Shown here: positions 44,795 to 53,221 of the stretch, in pieces
How the letters are laid out: every line of letters starts with the position of its first letter
Numbering within the stretch: the first letter of the stretch is position 1
From: Massilia sp. Root351
GTDB lineage: Bacteria; Pseudomonadota; Gammaproteobacteria; Burkholderiales; Burkholderiaceae_D
Direction: 5' to 3'
DNA: 64,000 bases
Assembly: GCF_001425045.1 (NCBI RefSeq)
Contig: NZ_LMDJ01000034.1
Coordinates: forward strand, 290,977-354,976
Position numbers and translations under genes: made by a program
The notes under the pieces: generated by a model
Told to the model about the DNA's origin: nothing
What the model saw: only the letters and a program-made list of their open reading frames with translations
The model's database searches: none

Positions 44795-44821
44795 TCGTTA
44801 TTCCTCGATAAATAACGGTTA

Positions 44822-44935
44822 TTAACCTTGACGCTGCTTGTGACGCGGTTCGACGCAGATTACGCGGACCACACCTTTGCGCTTGATGATCTTGCAGTTG
44901 CGGCAGATGCGCTTGACTGAAGCGTTAACTTTCAT
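44822..44935 (-). CDS. rpmJ: 50S ribosomal protein L36
   Basis: 37 aa, MKVNASVKRICRNCKIIKRK and on to HKQRQG. Zinc-ribbon type with CRNC, a later Cys (VICVEP) and His. Between infA and rpsM, the usual position. It is easy to miss because of its length. Confidence 0.97.
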   Translation of the reverse strand: MKVNASVKRICRNCKIIKRKGVVRVICVEPRHKQRQG

Positions 44936-44966
44936 TTTTGCACTCTCTTCTAGTACGATTGTTTAT

Positions 44967-45185
44967 TTACTTGGTCCGGAACACGATGCGGGCCCGGCTC
45001 AGATCATAAGGTGTCAGTTCGACCGTCACCTTGTCGCCAGGAAGGATGCGGATATAGTTCATCCGCATTTTACCCGAAATGTGCCCGAGCACCACGTGCC
45101 CGTTTTCCAGCTTCACTCGAAATGTTGCATTGGGGAGATTCTCCAGAATCTCGCCTTGCATCTGTATGACGTCGTCTTTTGCCAT
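44967..45185 (-). CDS. infA: translation initiation factor IF-1
   Basis: 72-aa S1/OB-fold factor that blocks the A site during initiation. MAKDDVIQMQGEILENLPNA start and GHISGKMRMNYIRILPGDKV core. Lies between secY and rpmJ, as usual in betaproteobacteria. Confidence 0.97.
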   Translation of the reverse strand: MAKDDVIQMQGEILENLPNATFRVKLENGHVVLGHISGKMRMNYIRILPGDKVTVELTPYDLSRARIVFRTK

Positions 45186-45206
45186 TTTTCGTTATGTTTG
45201 CCGCGC

Positions 45207-46541
45207 TTAACGCGTCGGAATCCCGCCCTTGAAGTTTGCTTTGCGCAGCAGCGACTCGTATTGCTGCGACATCACATAGTTTTGCACCTGGGCCATGAAA
45301 TCCATGGTCACAACCACAATAATCAACAGGGAGGTGCCGCCAAAGTAGAAGGGGACCTTCCACTGGGCATTCATAAACTCCGGCAACAAACACACCAGCG
45401 TGATGTAGATGGCACCGGCCAGCGTCAATCGCGTCAGGATCTTGTCGATGTAGCGGGCAGTCTGCTCACCGGGACGGATCCCTGGCACAAAGGCCCCGCT
45501 CTTCTTCAAGTTGTCCGCTGTTTCCTTGCTGTTGAACACCAGCGCGGTATAGAAGAAACAGAAGAACACGATTGCAATGGCGTACAACAACGCATGGATC
45601 GGCTCGCCAGGGCTCAACGACGCAGCCAGGTCTTTCATGAAACCGACGACCGGGCTGGACTTGTCGGCACCCTTCGAGAACCACTCCACGAGCGTAGCCG
45701 GGAACAGGATAATCGACGATGCGAAGATCGGCGGGATCACGCCGGCCATGTTCAGCTTCAGCGGCAGGTGGCTGGTTTGGCCACCGTAGATCTTGTTGCC
45801 GACTTGACGCTTGGCGTAGTTGACCAGGATCTTGCGCTGTCCACGCTCCACGAACACCACGGCGTAGGTCACCAGGGCGACCAGTACCACGATGAGGATG
45901 GCCGAGAAGCTGCCAATCGAACCCGTCGACACCTGGGAGAACAAGCCGCCCAGGGCGCCAGGCAGACCGGCGGCGATACCGGCGAAGATGATGATGGAGA
46001 TGCCGTTACCGAGACCGCGCTCGGTAATCTGCTCCCCCAGCCACATCAGGAACATGGTGCCGGTCAACAGCGTCACGATCGTCACGAAGCGGAAGCCCAG
46101 GCCAGGATCCAGCACCAGACCAGGCTGCGATTCCAGTGCCACGGACACACCCAGCGCCTGGAACAGAGCCAGCGCCACCGTCGCATAACGGGTGTACTGG
46201 GTGATCTTGCGGCGGCCGGATTCGCCCTCCTTCTTCAGCGCCTCCATCTGTGGCGACACGATCGACAGCAACTGCATGATGATCGAGGCCGAGATGTAGG
46301 GCGTGATACCGAGCGCAAACACCGTAAAGCGGGACAAGGCGCCACCGGAGAACATGTTGAACATGCCCAGGATGCCGCCTTCCTGTTGCTTGAACAGGGC
46401 CGCCAGCTGTACCGGGTCGACACCCGGTACAGGAACGTGAGCGCCGATACGATACACCACCAATGCGCCAAGCAGGAACCACAGGCGGCCCCAAGGGAAG
46501 CCAGCTGCGGCGCTCTTAGCAAGTTGTGGGTTGGTCGCCAA
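45207..46541 (-). CDS. secY: preprotein translocase channel subunit SecY
   Basis: 444-aa channel of the Sec translocon with ten predicted helices. N-terminal PWGRLWFLLGALVVYRIGAH; plug region near FNMFSGGALSRFTVFALGI; cytoplasmic loop with the QRKILVNYAKRQVGNKIYGG motif near 245; C-terminal loop PGEQTARYIDKILTRLTLAG. 32 nt after rplO in the spc operon. Confidence 0.98.
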   Translation of the reverse strand: MATNPQLAKSAAAGFPWGRLWFLLGALVVYRIGAHVPVPGVDPVQLAALFKQQEGGILGMFNMFSGGALSRFTVFALGITPYISASIIMQLLSIVSPQMEALKKEGESGRRKITQYTRYATVALALFQALGVSVALESQPGLVLDPGLGFRFVTIVTLLTGTMFLMWLGEQITERGLGNGISIIIFAGIAAGLPGALGGLFSQVSTGSIGSFSAILIVVLVALVTYAVVFVERGQRKILVNYAKRQVGNKIYGGQTSHLPLKLNMAGVIPPIFASSIILFPATLVEWFSKGADKSSPVVGFMKDLAASLSPGEPIHALLYAIAIVFFCFFYTALVFNSKETADNLKKSGAFVPGIRPGEQTARYIDKILTRLTLAGAIYITLVCLLPEFMNAQWKVPFYFGGTSLLIIVVVTMDFMAQVQNYVMSQQYESLLRKANFKGGIPTR

Positions 46542-46573
46542 TTTTCGCTCCGATCTAGCTGTTAGCTATCAGC

Positions 46574-47005
46574 TCAGGCTACCGAGCCGCCAGCCGCTTC
46601 GATGGCCGCTTTCGCGCCCGCGGTGACTTTCAGGCCTTTGACCACGACGGCTTTGGTGATTTCGCCGGAGGCGATCACGCGCACGTCGCGGGCCAGCACG
46701 CCCAGCACGCCGGCTTGCTTCAGGACCAGAATGTCGACTTCGCCGGTAGGCAGGTTGTTCAGGTCGGACAGGCGCACTTCAGCTTTGAAGGTGGCGTTGA
46801 GCGACTTGAAACCGCGCTTAGGCAGACGGCGTTGCAGAGGCATCTGACCGCCTTCGAAACCGACTTTATGGAAGCCGCCCGAACGCGATTTTTGACCTTT
46901 GTGACCACGGCCGGAGGTTTTACCCAGGCCGGAGCCGATACCGCGACCGACGCGACGCTTGTAGTGCTTCGCGCCGTCTGCTGGTTGAATGGTATTCAAT
47001 TCCAT
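46574..47005 (-). CDS. rplO: 50S ribosomal protein L15
   Basis: 143 aa from the ATG at 47005 (MELNTIQPADGAKHYKRRVG), which follows GGAG; a frame eight residues longer lacks support. Gly/Arg-rich N-terminus (GRGHKGQKSRSGG) and the QMPLQRRLPKRGFKS motif are typical. Confidence 0.96.
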   Translation of the reverse strand: MELNTIQPADGAKHYKRRVGRGIGSGLGKTSGRGHKGQKSRSGGFHKVGFEGGQMPLQRRLPKRGFKSLNATFKAEVRLSDLNNLPTGEVDILVLKQAGVLGVLARDVRVIASGEITKAVVVKGLKVTAGAKAAIEAAGGSVA

Positions 47006-47032
47006 TGATTTCTCCAGATCATAAGCCAAGGC

Positions 47033-47209
47033 TTACGATACGACTTTCACGAGGTAGGCGACTTTGGTGATCATGCCGCGTACCGATGGGGTGTCCTGCA
47101 GCTCGGAAACCGAGTTGACGCGGCGCAGACCCAGGCCACGCACGGTGGCGCGGTGGTCTTGACGAGTGCCGATCAGGCCCTTCACCAGTTTGACTTTGAT
47201 AGTGCTCAT
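47033..47209 (-). CDS. rpmD: 50S ribosomal protein L30
   Basis: 58 aa beginning MSTIKVKLVKGLIGTRQDHR, with the conserved RGLGLRRVNSVSELQDTPS segment and ending KVAYLVKVVS. Between rpsE and rplO in the spc operon; L30 is a short one-domain protein found at this place in bacteria. Confidence 0.97.
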   Translation of the reverse strand: MSTIKVKLVKGLIGTRQDHRATVRGLGLRRVNSVSELQDTPSVRGMITKVAYLVKVVS

Positions 47210-47220
47210 GTGGTTTCCCC

Positions 47221-47739
47221 TTAAGCCAGGATGTCTTCCACCGACTTGCCGCGTTTCGCAGCGATGTCAGCAGCAGTACTGATTTTCGACAGGCCGTCCA
47301 GGGTCGCGCGCACCAGGTTGTATGGGTTGCTCGAACCGGTGGATTTCGCCACCACGTCGGTCACGCCCATTACCTCGAAGATCGCGCGCATGGCGCCACC
47401 AGCGATCACGCCGGTACCCGGCTTGGCTGGCATCATCATCACTTTCGACGCGCCGTGGCGGCCGATGACGGTGTGATGCAGCGTGCCGTTTTTCAGCGGC
47501 ACTTTGATCAGGTTGCGGCGGGCTTCTTCCATTGCCTTTTGCACACCCACTGGCACTTCTTTCGATTTGCCTTTACCCATGCCGATGCGGCCATCGCCGT
47601 CACCAACGACGGTCAGCGCCGCGAAGCCCATGATACGACCACCCTTGACCACTTTGGTCACGCGGTTGATCGCGATCATTTTTTCGCGCATGCCGTCATC
47701 CGGCTTGTCGCTTTGCATTTTAGCTTGCATTTTTGCCAT
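47221..47739 (-). CDS. rpsE: 30S ribosomal protein S5
   Basis: 172 aa. dsRBD-like N-domain with MIAINRVTKVVKGGRIMGFA and VVGDGDGRIGMGKGKSKEVP; C-domain GTGVIAGGAMRAIFEVMGVT. Affects decoding accuracy. The N-terminal extension (MAKMQAKMQSDKPDDGMRE) is usual in this group. Confidence 0.98.
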   Translation of the reverse strand: MAKMQAKMQSDKPDDGMREKMIAINRVTKVVKGGRIMGFAALTVVGDGDGRIGMGKGKSKEVPVGVQKAMEEARRNLIKVPLKNGTLHHTVIGRHGASKVMMMPAKPGTGVIAGGAMRAIFEVMGVTDVVAKSTGSSNPYNLVRATLDGLSKISTAADIAAKRGKSVEDILA

Positions 47740-47749
47740 GATCGTACCC

Positions 47750-48112
47750 TTAGAACTTCAGACCGGCTTCGCGGGCAGCTTCTGCCAGCGCTTTGACACG
47801 GCCGTGGTAACGGAAACCGGAGCGGTCGAACGCAACTTCGGTGATTCCTGCTTTCAGTGCTTTTTCTGCTACGCGCTTGCCCACCAGTGCGGCGGCGGCG
47901 GCGTTGCCACCCTTGCCCGATTTGCCGGCCAGTTCTGCGCGCACTTCCGCTTCCGCGGTCGAGGCCGAAACCAGTACTTTGGCATCCGGGGAGGTCAAGT
48001 TTGCATAGATGTGCAGGTTGGTGCGGTGTACCGACAGGCGGTTCACTTTCAGCTGCGCAATCTTGATCCGGGTTTGACGTCCGCGACGCAGACGAGATTC
48101 TTTTTTATCCAT
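47750..48112 (-). CDS. rplR: 50S ribosomal protein L18
   Basis: 120 aa, 5S rRNA-binding. MDKKESRLRRGRQTRIKIAQ start; VGKRVAEKALKAGITEVAFD and DRSGFRYHGRVKALAEAARE at the end are diagnostic. Confidence 0.98.
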   Translation of the reverse strand: MDKKESRLRRGRQTRIKIAQLKVNRLSVHRTNLHIYANLTSPDAKVLVSASTAEAEVRAELAGKSGKGGNAAAAALVGKRVAEKALKAGITEVAFDRSGFRYHGRVKALAEAAREAGLKF

Positions 48113-48125
48113 CGTCAGCCCCTAA

Positions 48126-48659
48126 TTACTTCTTCTTGGTTTCTTTGATCTTAACCACTTCGTCCGAATAACGGACGCCCTTGCCCTTGTAAGGCTCAGG
48201 AGCGCGGTAAGCGCGAACTTCAGCGGCCACCTGGCCAACCTTTTGACGGTCGATACCCTTGATCAGGATCTCGGTCGGGGTTGGGGTTGCCACGGTGACG
48301 CCTTCTGGCATCGCGTGCACAACCGGGTGCGAGAAGCCCAGCGACAGGTTCAGCTTGTCGCCAGCGGCTTGCGCCTTGTAACCCACGCCAACCAGGTTCA
48401 GCTTCTTCTCGAAGCCCTTGGTGACGCCGGTGACCATGTTGTTCACCAGCGCGCGCAGCGTGCCGGACATGGCATTGGCTTCGCGGCTGTCGTTGGCCAC
48501 GTCGAAGGACAGGGTGCCAGCGTTGTTTTCTACTTTCACCAGGCCGTTCAGGGACTGGGTCAGTACGCCCAGCGGGCCTTTTACGGTGATCGCTTGTGCG
48601 GAGATGGCGACTTCAGCGCCAGCTGGCACAGCGATAGGCATTTTAGCTACACGAGACAT
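48126..48659 (-). CDS. rplF: 50S ribosomal protein L6
   Basis: 177 aa, two L6 repeats. MSRVAKMPIAVPAGAEVAIS start; FEKKLNLVGVGYKAQAAGDK in the middle; the C-terminal signature YRAPEPYKGKGVRYSDE. Confidence 0.98.
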   Translation of the reverse strand: MSRVAKMPIAVPAGAEVAISAQAITVKGPLGVLTQSLNGLVKVENNAGTLSFDVANDSREANAMSGTLRALVNNMVTGVTKGFEKKLNLVGVGYKAQAAGDKLNLSLGFSHPVVHAMPEGVTVATPTPTEILIKGIDRQKVGQVAAEVRAYRAPEPYKGKGVRYSDEVVKIKETKKK

Positions 48660-48668
48660 TATTGCTCC

Positions 48669-49064
48669 TTACGCGACGTAGCAGATGACTTCGCCGCCGA
48701 CGCCGGTAGCGCGTGCTTTGCGGTCGGTCATGACGCCTTGCGGGGTCGACACGATGGCAACGCCCAGGCCGTTCATCACGGTTGGGATTTCATCCTTGCC
48801 CTTGTACACGCGCAGGCCCGGACGGGACACGCGCTCAAGGCGCTCGATAACAGGACGGCCTACATAATATTTCAAACCGATTTTGAGTTCCGACTTGCCA
48901 CCGGCTTCGGCGACAGCGAAATCTTCAATGTAACCCTCGTCCTTGAGGACGTTGGCAATCGCTACTTTGACTTTCGACGATGGCATGGCCACGGTCGTTT
49001 TTTGAACGCCTTGGGCGTTGCGAATGCGGGTCAGCATATCGGCGATAGGATCGCTCATACTCAT
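48669..49064 (-). CDS. rpsH: 30S ribosomal protein S8
   Basis: 131 aa. MSMSDPIADMLTRIRNAQGV start; C-terminal VSTPQGVMTDRKARATGVGG. In E. coli S8 represses the spc operon by binding near rplE; here it lies in the same order, and no leader structure was tested. Confidence 0.98.
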   Translation of the reverse strand: MSMSDPIADMLTRIRNAQGVQKTTVAMPSSKVKVAIANVLKDEGYIEDFAVAEAGGKSELKIGLKYYVGRPVIERLERVSRPGLRVYKGKDEIPTVMNGLGVAIVSTPQGVMTDRKARATGVGGEVICYVA

Positions 49065-49078
49065 TGCTTGTTCTCCTA

Positions 49079-49384
49079 TTACCAGCTGGCTTTAGTCATA
49101 CCCGGAATCTCACCACGCATGGCGAATTCACGGAGCTTGATACGGCCCAGACCGAATTTACGGAAGGTGCCGCGTGGACGACCGGTGACGGCGCAACGGT
49201 TGCGCTGACGGGTCGGAGCGGAGTTACGTGGCAGCGCCTGCAGTTTCAGGCGGGCTTCGTAACGCTCTTCTTCCGTCTTCGACTGGTCGTCGATGATGGC
49301 CTTCAGCGAGGCGCGCTTGGCAGCGAATTTGTTTGCCAGGTCGACACGCTTCTGTTCACGGTTAATCAGTGCGAGTTTTGCCAT
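49079..49384 (-). CDS. rpsN: 30S ribosomal protein S14
   Basis: 101 aa, the long zinc-free form. MAKLALINREQKRVDLANKF start; RNRCAVTGRPRGTFRKFGLG and REFAMRGEIPGMTKASW end. It has no CxxC zinc pairs. Confidence 0.98.
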   Translation of the reverse strand: MAKLALINREQKRVDLANKFAAKRASLKAIIDDQSKTEEERYEARLKLQALPRNSAPTRQRNRCAVTGRPRGTFRKFGLGRIKLREFAMRGEIPGMTKASW

Positions 49385-49390
49385 GATCTA

Positions 49391-49930
49391 TTAGTTCCTG
49401 AACGGGAATTTAAAGGCGGCGAGCAGAGCTTTCGCTTCGTCGTCGGTCTTCGCGGTGGTGGTGATCGAGATGTTCATACCACGCAGCGCATCGATCTTGT
49501 CGTACTCGATCTCTGGGAAGATGATCTGTTCTTTAACACCGATGTTGTAGTTGCCGCGACCGTCGAACGAACGACCGGACACGCCACGGAAGTCACGCAC
49601 GCGCGGCAGGGCCACGGTGATGAAACGATCCAGGAACTCGTACATGCGGGCGCCGCGCAGGGTCACCATGGTACCGATCGGATAGCCTTCGCGGATCTTG
49701 AAACCGGCGATAGCTTTGCGCGACTTGGTGGTCACCGGCTTCTGGCCGGCGATCTTGGTCAGGTCGCCAACAGCGTGCTCCAGGACTTTCTTGTCAGCGA
49801 TTGCTTCGCCCACACCCATGTTCAGGGTGATCTTGGTCAGGCGTGGCACTTCCATCACCGACTTGTAACCGAATTTCTCGGTCAGCTCGGCAACGATTTT
49901 GTCTTTATAGACTGCTTGCAGACGGGCCAT
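49391..49930 (-). CDS. rplE: 50S ribosomal protein L5
   Basis: 179 aa, 5S rRNA-binding central protuberance protein. Signatures VPRLTKITLNMGVGEAIADK, GYPIGTMVTLRGARMYEFLD and YNIGVKEQIIFPEIEYDKID. Confidence 0.98.
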   Translation of the reverse strand: MARLQAVYKDKIVAELTEKFGYKSVMEVPRLTKITLNMGVGEAIADKKVLEHAVGDLTKIAGQKPVTTKSRKAIAGFKIREGYPIGTMVTLRGARMYEFLDRFITVALPRVRDFRGVSGRSFDGRGNYNIGVKEQIIFPEIEYDKIDALRGMNISITTTAKTDDEAKALLAAFKFPFRN

Positions 49931-49936
49931 TTCTTA

Positions 49937-50251
49937 TTACCCTTTCACTACTTCGCCGGAGGACTTGAAGACGCGGACTTTTTTGCCATCCACTTCCTTG
50001 AAGCCTACGCGATCTGCCTTACCGGTCGCAGCGTTGAACAGAGCAACGTTGGACACGTGAATAGGCATGGTCTTGTCAACGATGCCACCAGTTACGCCAG
50101 TCATCGGGTTCGGCTTTTGCGCTTTTTTCGCGACATTGACGCCCTCAACCACGACATGCTCAGCGTCTACACGCTGTTGCACGGTGCCGCGCTTGCCCTT
50201 GTCTTTACCGGTCAAAACGATGACTTCGTCGTTTTTACGAATCTTATCCAT
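49937..50251 (-). CDS. rplX: 50S ribosomal protein L24
   Basis: 104 aa, assembly-initiating KOW protein. MDKIRKNDEVIVLTGKDKGK start; EGVNVAKKAQKPNPMTGVTG core. Confidence 0.98.
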   Translation of the reverse strand: MDKIRKNDEVIVLTGKDKGKRGTVQQRVDAEHVVVEGVNVAKKAQKPNPMTGVTGGIVDKTMPIHVSNVALFNAATGKADRVGFKEVDGKKVRVFKSSGEVVKG

Positions 50252-50262
50252 TTACTGACTCC

Positions 50263-50631
50263 TTACAGGACTTCCGGTGCCAGGGACACGATCTTCATGA
50301 ACTTCTCAGTGCGCAGTTCGCGCGTGACAGGTCCGAAGATGCGGGTACCGATCGGCTCCAGCTTGGCGTTCAGCAGCACGGCGGCGTTGCCGTCGAACTT
50401 CACCAGGGAGCCGTCTTGGCGGCGCACACCTTTAGCGGTACGCACAACCACAGCGTTGTAAATTTCACCTTTTTTGACACGGCCGCGTGGCTGGGCAACC
50501 TTGACGGTTACCTTGATCACGTCGCCAATGCCAGCATAACGGCGCTTGGAGCCGCCCAATACCTTGATGCACATGACTTCTTTGGCACCGGTATTGTCGG
50601 CCACTTCGAGCCGGCTTTCAGTTTGAATCAT
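50263..50631 (-). CDS. rplN: 50S ribosomal protein L14
   Basis: 122 aa. MIQTESRLEVADNTGAKEVM start; RRYAGIGDVIKVTVK and FDGNAAVLLNAKLEPIGTRI. First gene of the spc operon here, since a terminator and a promoter lie just upstream. Confidence 0.98.
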   Translation of the reverse strand: MIQTESRLEVADNTGAKEVMCIKVLGGSKRRYAGIGDVIKVTVKVAQPRGRVKKGEIYNAVVVRTAKGVRRQDGSLVKFDGNAAVLLNAKLEPIGTRIFGPVTRELRTEKFMKIVSLAPEVL

Positions 50632-50799
50632 AGTATTCTCTTTCCCAACTTAAGCCGAAGAATCCACACAATGCGGACCTCTCGGTCAGTCTTGGTCCCG
50701 CCAGTGATTCGCATCACTGTTTGGGTGCTTGACCTTCGAACAAGTACTGACCGCAGGTGCGCGTCTGCGGAGAGACACTTTGCGGCGATACATGAGCGA

Positions 50800-50831
50800 A
50801 GCCCGCAAGTATCACATAAAACCTGCGGGCT
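50800..50831. repeat. inverted repeat spanning the spc promoter
   Basis: AGCCCGCA (50800-50807) and TGCGGGCT (50824-50831), perfect 8-bp arms with a 16-nt loop. The arms overlap or border the -35 and -10 elements of the predicted spc promoter, so they could be an operator. No T-run follows on either strand. Confidence 0.5.
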
Positions 50832-50836
50832 TGCAA
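50808..50836 (-). promoter_or_regulatory. predicted sigma-70 promoter of the spc operon
   Basis: On the minus strand TTGCAA (50836-50831), 17-nt spacer, GATACT (50813-50808), preceded by TGT, an extended -10. It is about 170 nt upstream of rplN and just after the S10-operon terminator. Confidence 0.7.
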
Positions 50837-50846
50837 GAACTAATTG

Positions 50847-50876
50847 AAAACCGCCCCACTCCGAAGAGTGCGGCGG
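50847..50876 (-). terminator. terminator of the S10 operon after rpsQ
   Basis: CCGCC-x-CACTC and GAGTG-x-GGCGG pair around a 4-nt loop (50851-50876, one C-C mismatch), followed by TTTT on the minus strand. It lies 9 nt after the rpsQ stop. Confidence 0.82.
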
Positions 50877-50884
50877 CTGGTCAA

Positions 50885-51157
50885 TTAAACGATTTGTGCA
50901 GCTTGCACTACACGAGTCACCGTCCACGCCTTCGTTTTGGAGATCGGACGGCCTTCCTGGATCTCGACCGTATCACCGGCTTTGACTTGGTTGGTTTCGT
51001 CGTGTGCGTGGTATTTCGCCGAGCGCACAATGATCTTGCCGTACAGAGGGTGCTTCACGTGACGTTCGATCAGAACGGTAACGGTCTTGTCCATCTTGTC
51101 GGACACCACTTTACCGATCAGCGTGCGCTTGAGCGACTGTTTCACTGGTTGGTTCAT
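50885..51157 (-). CDS. rpsQ: 30S ribosomal protein S17
   Basis: 90 aa OB-fold 16S-binding protein. RTLIGKVVSDKMDKTVTVLI and ERHVKHPLYGKIIVRSAKYH are diagnostic. Its ATG overlaps the rpmC stop by 4 nt. Last gene of the S10 operon. Confidence 0.98.
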   Translation of the reverse strand: MNQPVKQSLKRTLIGKVVSDKMDKTVTVLIERHVKHPLYGKIIVRSAKYHAHDETNQVKAGDTVEIQEGRPISKTKAWTVTRVVQAAQIV

Positions 51158-51345
51158 TTGGCTTCCTTCAGATTCATTACCGTCTTCACACGCGCGATGT
51201 CGCGGCGTACCTTCTTGAGCTGCGAAGTGTTGCTCAGCTGCTGCGTAGCGACTTGCATACGCAGACCGAACTGGGCCTTCAGCAGGTCGTTCAGCTCTTT
51301 TTGCAGAGCTGCCTGGTCTTTGCCGCGGAGTTCAGATGCTTTCAT
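51154..51345 (-). CDS. rpmC: 50S ribosomal protein L29
   Basis: 63 aa, two-helix protein at the peptide exit. MKASELRGKDQAALQKELND start, QLKKVRRDIARVKTVMNLKE end. Confidence 0.98.
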   Translation of the reverse strand: MKASELRGKDQAALQKELNDLLKAQFGLRMQVATQQLSNTSQLKKVRRDIARVKTVMNLKEAK

Positions 51346-51357
51346 ATTTCACTCCTA

Positions 51358-51777
51358 TTATTGGCCAACCTGGCGCACCACGAAGGTGGTAGCCAGAGGC
51401 AGTTTGGCAGCAGCCAGGCGGAACGCTTCACGCGCCAGTTCTTCTGCGACGCCATCCATTTCGTACAGTACTTTACCTGGCTGGATTTCAGCCACGTAGT
51501 ACTCTGGATTACCCTTACCGTTACCCATACGGACTTCGGCAGGCTTGTTCGAAATTGGCTTGTCCGGGAAGACGCGAATCCAGATACGGCCGCCACGCTT
51601 GATGTGACGGGTCATGGCGCGACGCGCTGCTTCGATTTGACGTGCGGTGATGCGACCGCGAGCAACTGCCTTCAGACCGAATTCGCCAAACGACACGGCG
51701 GTGCCGCGGCTGTGCGAAATGCCGGTGTTGCGGCCTTTCTGCTCTTTACGATACTTCCTGCGTGCTGGTTGCAGCAT
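51358..51777 (-). CDS. rplP: 50S ribosomal protein L16
   Basis: 139 aa. MLQPARRKYRKEQKGRNTGI start; GRIWIRVFPDKPISNKPAEV and RMGNGKGNPEYYVAEIQPGK. Contacts tRNA near the peptidyl-transferase centre. 2 nt from rpsC. Confidence 0.98.
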   Translation of the reverse strand: MLQPARRKYRKEQKGRNTGISHSRGTAVSFGEFGLKAVARGRITARQIEAARRAMTRHIKRGGRIWIRVFPDKPISNKPAEVRMGNGKGNPEYYVAEIQPGKVLYEMDGVAEELAREAFRLAAAKLPLATTFVVRQVGQ

Positions 51778-51779
51778 GG

Positions 51780-52598
51780 TTATTCTCCTGCTTTCTCAGC
51801 TGGTGCAGCGGCGGCCGGTTTCGCGGAACGCACACGGGCAGCACCTGCCGGGGATGGTTTAGCACCGGCTGGACCTGGACGTGGGCGGCCCGAAGGCTTG
51901 CCGTCGTCGCGGCGTGGACCGCGGCTTTTCTTCTCGTCGGCTGGGGTCTCGATGACTGGCGCTTCGCCGGTCGGCGAGCGGTCGCCCTTGTATACCCAGA
52001 CCTTGACGCCGATGATGCCGTACGTGGTCGACGCTTCGCTGGTGCCGTAGTCGATGTCGGCGCGCAGGGTATGCAGAGGCACGCGGCCTTCGCGGTACCA
52101 TTCTTTACGCGCGATTTCGATGCCGTTCAGACGGCCCGACGACATGATCTTGATGCCCAGGGCACCCAGACGCATGGCGTTTTGCATCGCGCGCTTCATG
52201 GCGCGGCGGAACATGATACGCTTTTCCAGCTGCTGCGAGATCGAATCGGCGATCAGCTGCGAGTCGATTTCCGGCTTGCGGATTTCTTCGATGTTCACAT
52301 GCACCGGCACGCCCATGATCTTGGTCAGCGCCGACTTCAGTACTTCGATGTCTTCGCCTTTTTTACCAATGACCACGCCTGGACGCGAGCTGTAGATCGT
52401 GAAGCGCGCGTTCTTGGCCGGACGCTCGATGACGATGCGGCCGACGGAGGCGTTCTTCAGTTTCTTTTTCAGGAAAGCGCGAGCTTTCAGGTCTTCGTTC
52501 AGCATGGCAGCGAAATTGCCGTTGCCTGCGTACCAGCGCGAAGCCCAGTTACGGGTGACCGCCAGACGGAAACCGGTTGGATGAATTTTCTGACCCAT
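51780..52598 (-). CDS. rpsC: 30S ribosomal protein S3
   Basis: 272 aa. MGQKIHPTGFRLAVTRNWAS start, KH domain GVVIGKKGEDIEVLKSALTK, and the conserved C-domain IKVWVYKGD. The C-terminal tail (residues about 220-272) is a Lys/Arg/Pro/Ala-rich low-complexity extension longer than in E. coli S3 (about 233 aa), common in betaproteobacteria. Confidence 0.98.
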   Translation of the reverse strand: MGQKIHPTGFRLAVTRNWASRWYAGNGNFAAMLNEDLKARAFLKKKLKNASVGRIVIERPAKNARFTIYSSRPGVVIGKKGEDIEVLKSALTKIMGVPVHVNIEEIRKPEIDSQLIADSISQQLEKRIMFRRAMKRAMQNAMRLGALGIKIMSSGRLNGIEIARKEWYREGRVPLHTLRADIDYGTSEASTTYGIIGVKVWVYKGDRSPTGEAPVIETPADEKKSRGPRRDDGKPSGRPRPGPAGAKPSPAGAARVRSAKPAAAAPAEKAGE

Positions 52599-52607
52599 CG
52601 TGGCTCC

Positions 52608-52937
52608 TTAGTTACCGACAGTCACGTACACGTGACAGGATTGTTTCGAAATGCGGTCGCCACGGCCCTTTGCACGCGCGGTGAAGCGCTTCAGGATCGG
52701 GCCCTTTTCGACGTAGATCGTTTTCACGAACAGTTCGTCGATGTCGGCACCATCGTTGTGCTCGGCGTTCGCGATTGCGGACTCCAGAACCTTCTTGATG
52801 ATGGCCGCGCCTTTTTTCGGGCTGAACTGCAGAATGTTCAGCGCAGCGTCAACCTTCTTGCCACGGATCAGATCAGCCACCAGGCGGCCTTTTTGATCCG
52901 ACAGGCGCACGCCTTTGAGGATAGCTTTGGTTTCCAT
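52608..52937 (-). CDS. rplV: 50S ribosomal protein L22
   Basis: 109 aa, lines the exit tunnel. METKAILKGVRLSDQKGRLV start; the tunnel hairpin FTARAKGRGDRISKQSCHVY near the end. Its start overlaps the last base of the rpsS stop. Confidence 0.98.
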   Translation of the reverse strand: METKAILKGVRLSDQKGRLVADLIRGKKVDAALNILQFSPKKGAAIIKKVLESAIANAEHNDGADIDELFVKTIYVEKGPILKRFTARAKGRGDRISKQSCHVYVTVGN

Positions 52938-53212
52938 TATTTCTTAGCCTTTTTGTCAGCAGCGTGGCCCTTGAACGTGCGGGTCAGCGCGAATTCGCCG
53001 AGCTTGTGACCAACCATGTTCTCGGAAACATACACTGGCACGTGCAGCTTGCCGTTGTGCACAGCGATCGTCAGACCGATGAAGTCAGGCATGATCGTCG
53101 AGCGGCGCGACCAGGTTTTGATTGGCTTTTTGTCTTTGGTCGCTTGCGCGGCTTCGACTTTTTTCACCAGGTGGGCGTCACAGAACGGCCCTTTTTTCAA
53201 TGAACGAGTCAT
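52937..53212 (-). CDS. rpsS: 30S ribosomal protein S19
   Basis: 91 aa. MTRSLKKGPFCDAHLVKKVE start, TWSRRSTIMPDFIGLTIAVH, and MVGHKLGEFALTRTFKGHAA end. Confidence 0.98.
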   Translation of the reverse strand: MTRSLKKGPFCDAHLVKKVEAAQATKDKKPIKTWSRRSTIMPDFIGLTIAVHNGKLHVPVYVSENMVGHKLGEFALTRTFKGHAADKKAKK

Positions 53213-53221
53213 GGTTTATCC

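Noticed and set aside
50628..50927. 99-codon minus-strand frame in the rpsQ-rplN gap
   Set aside because: It overlaps the terminator and promoter and the end of rpsQ, with no ribosome-binding site; the gap is regulatory.
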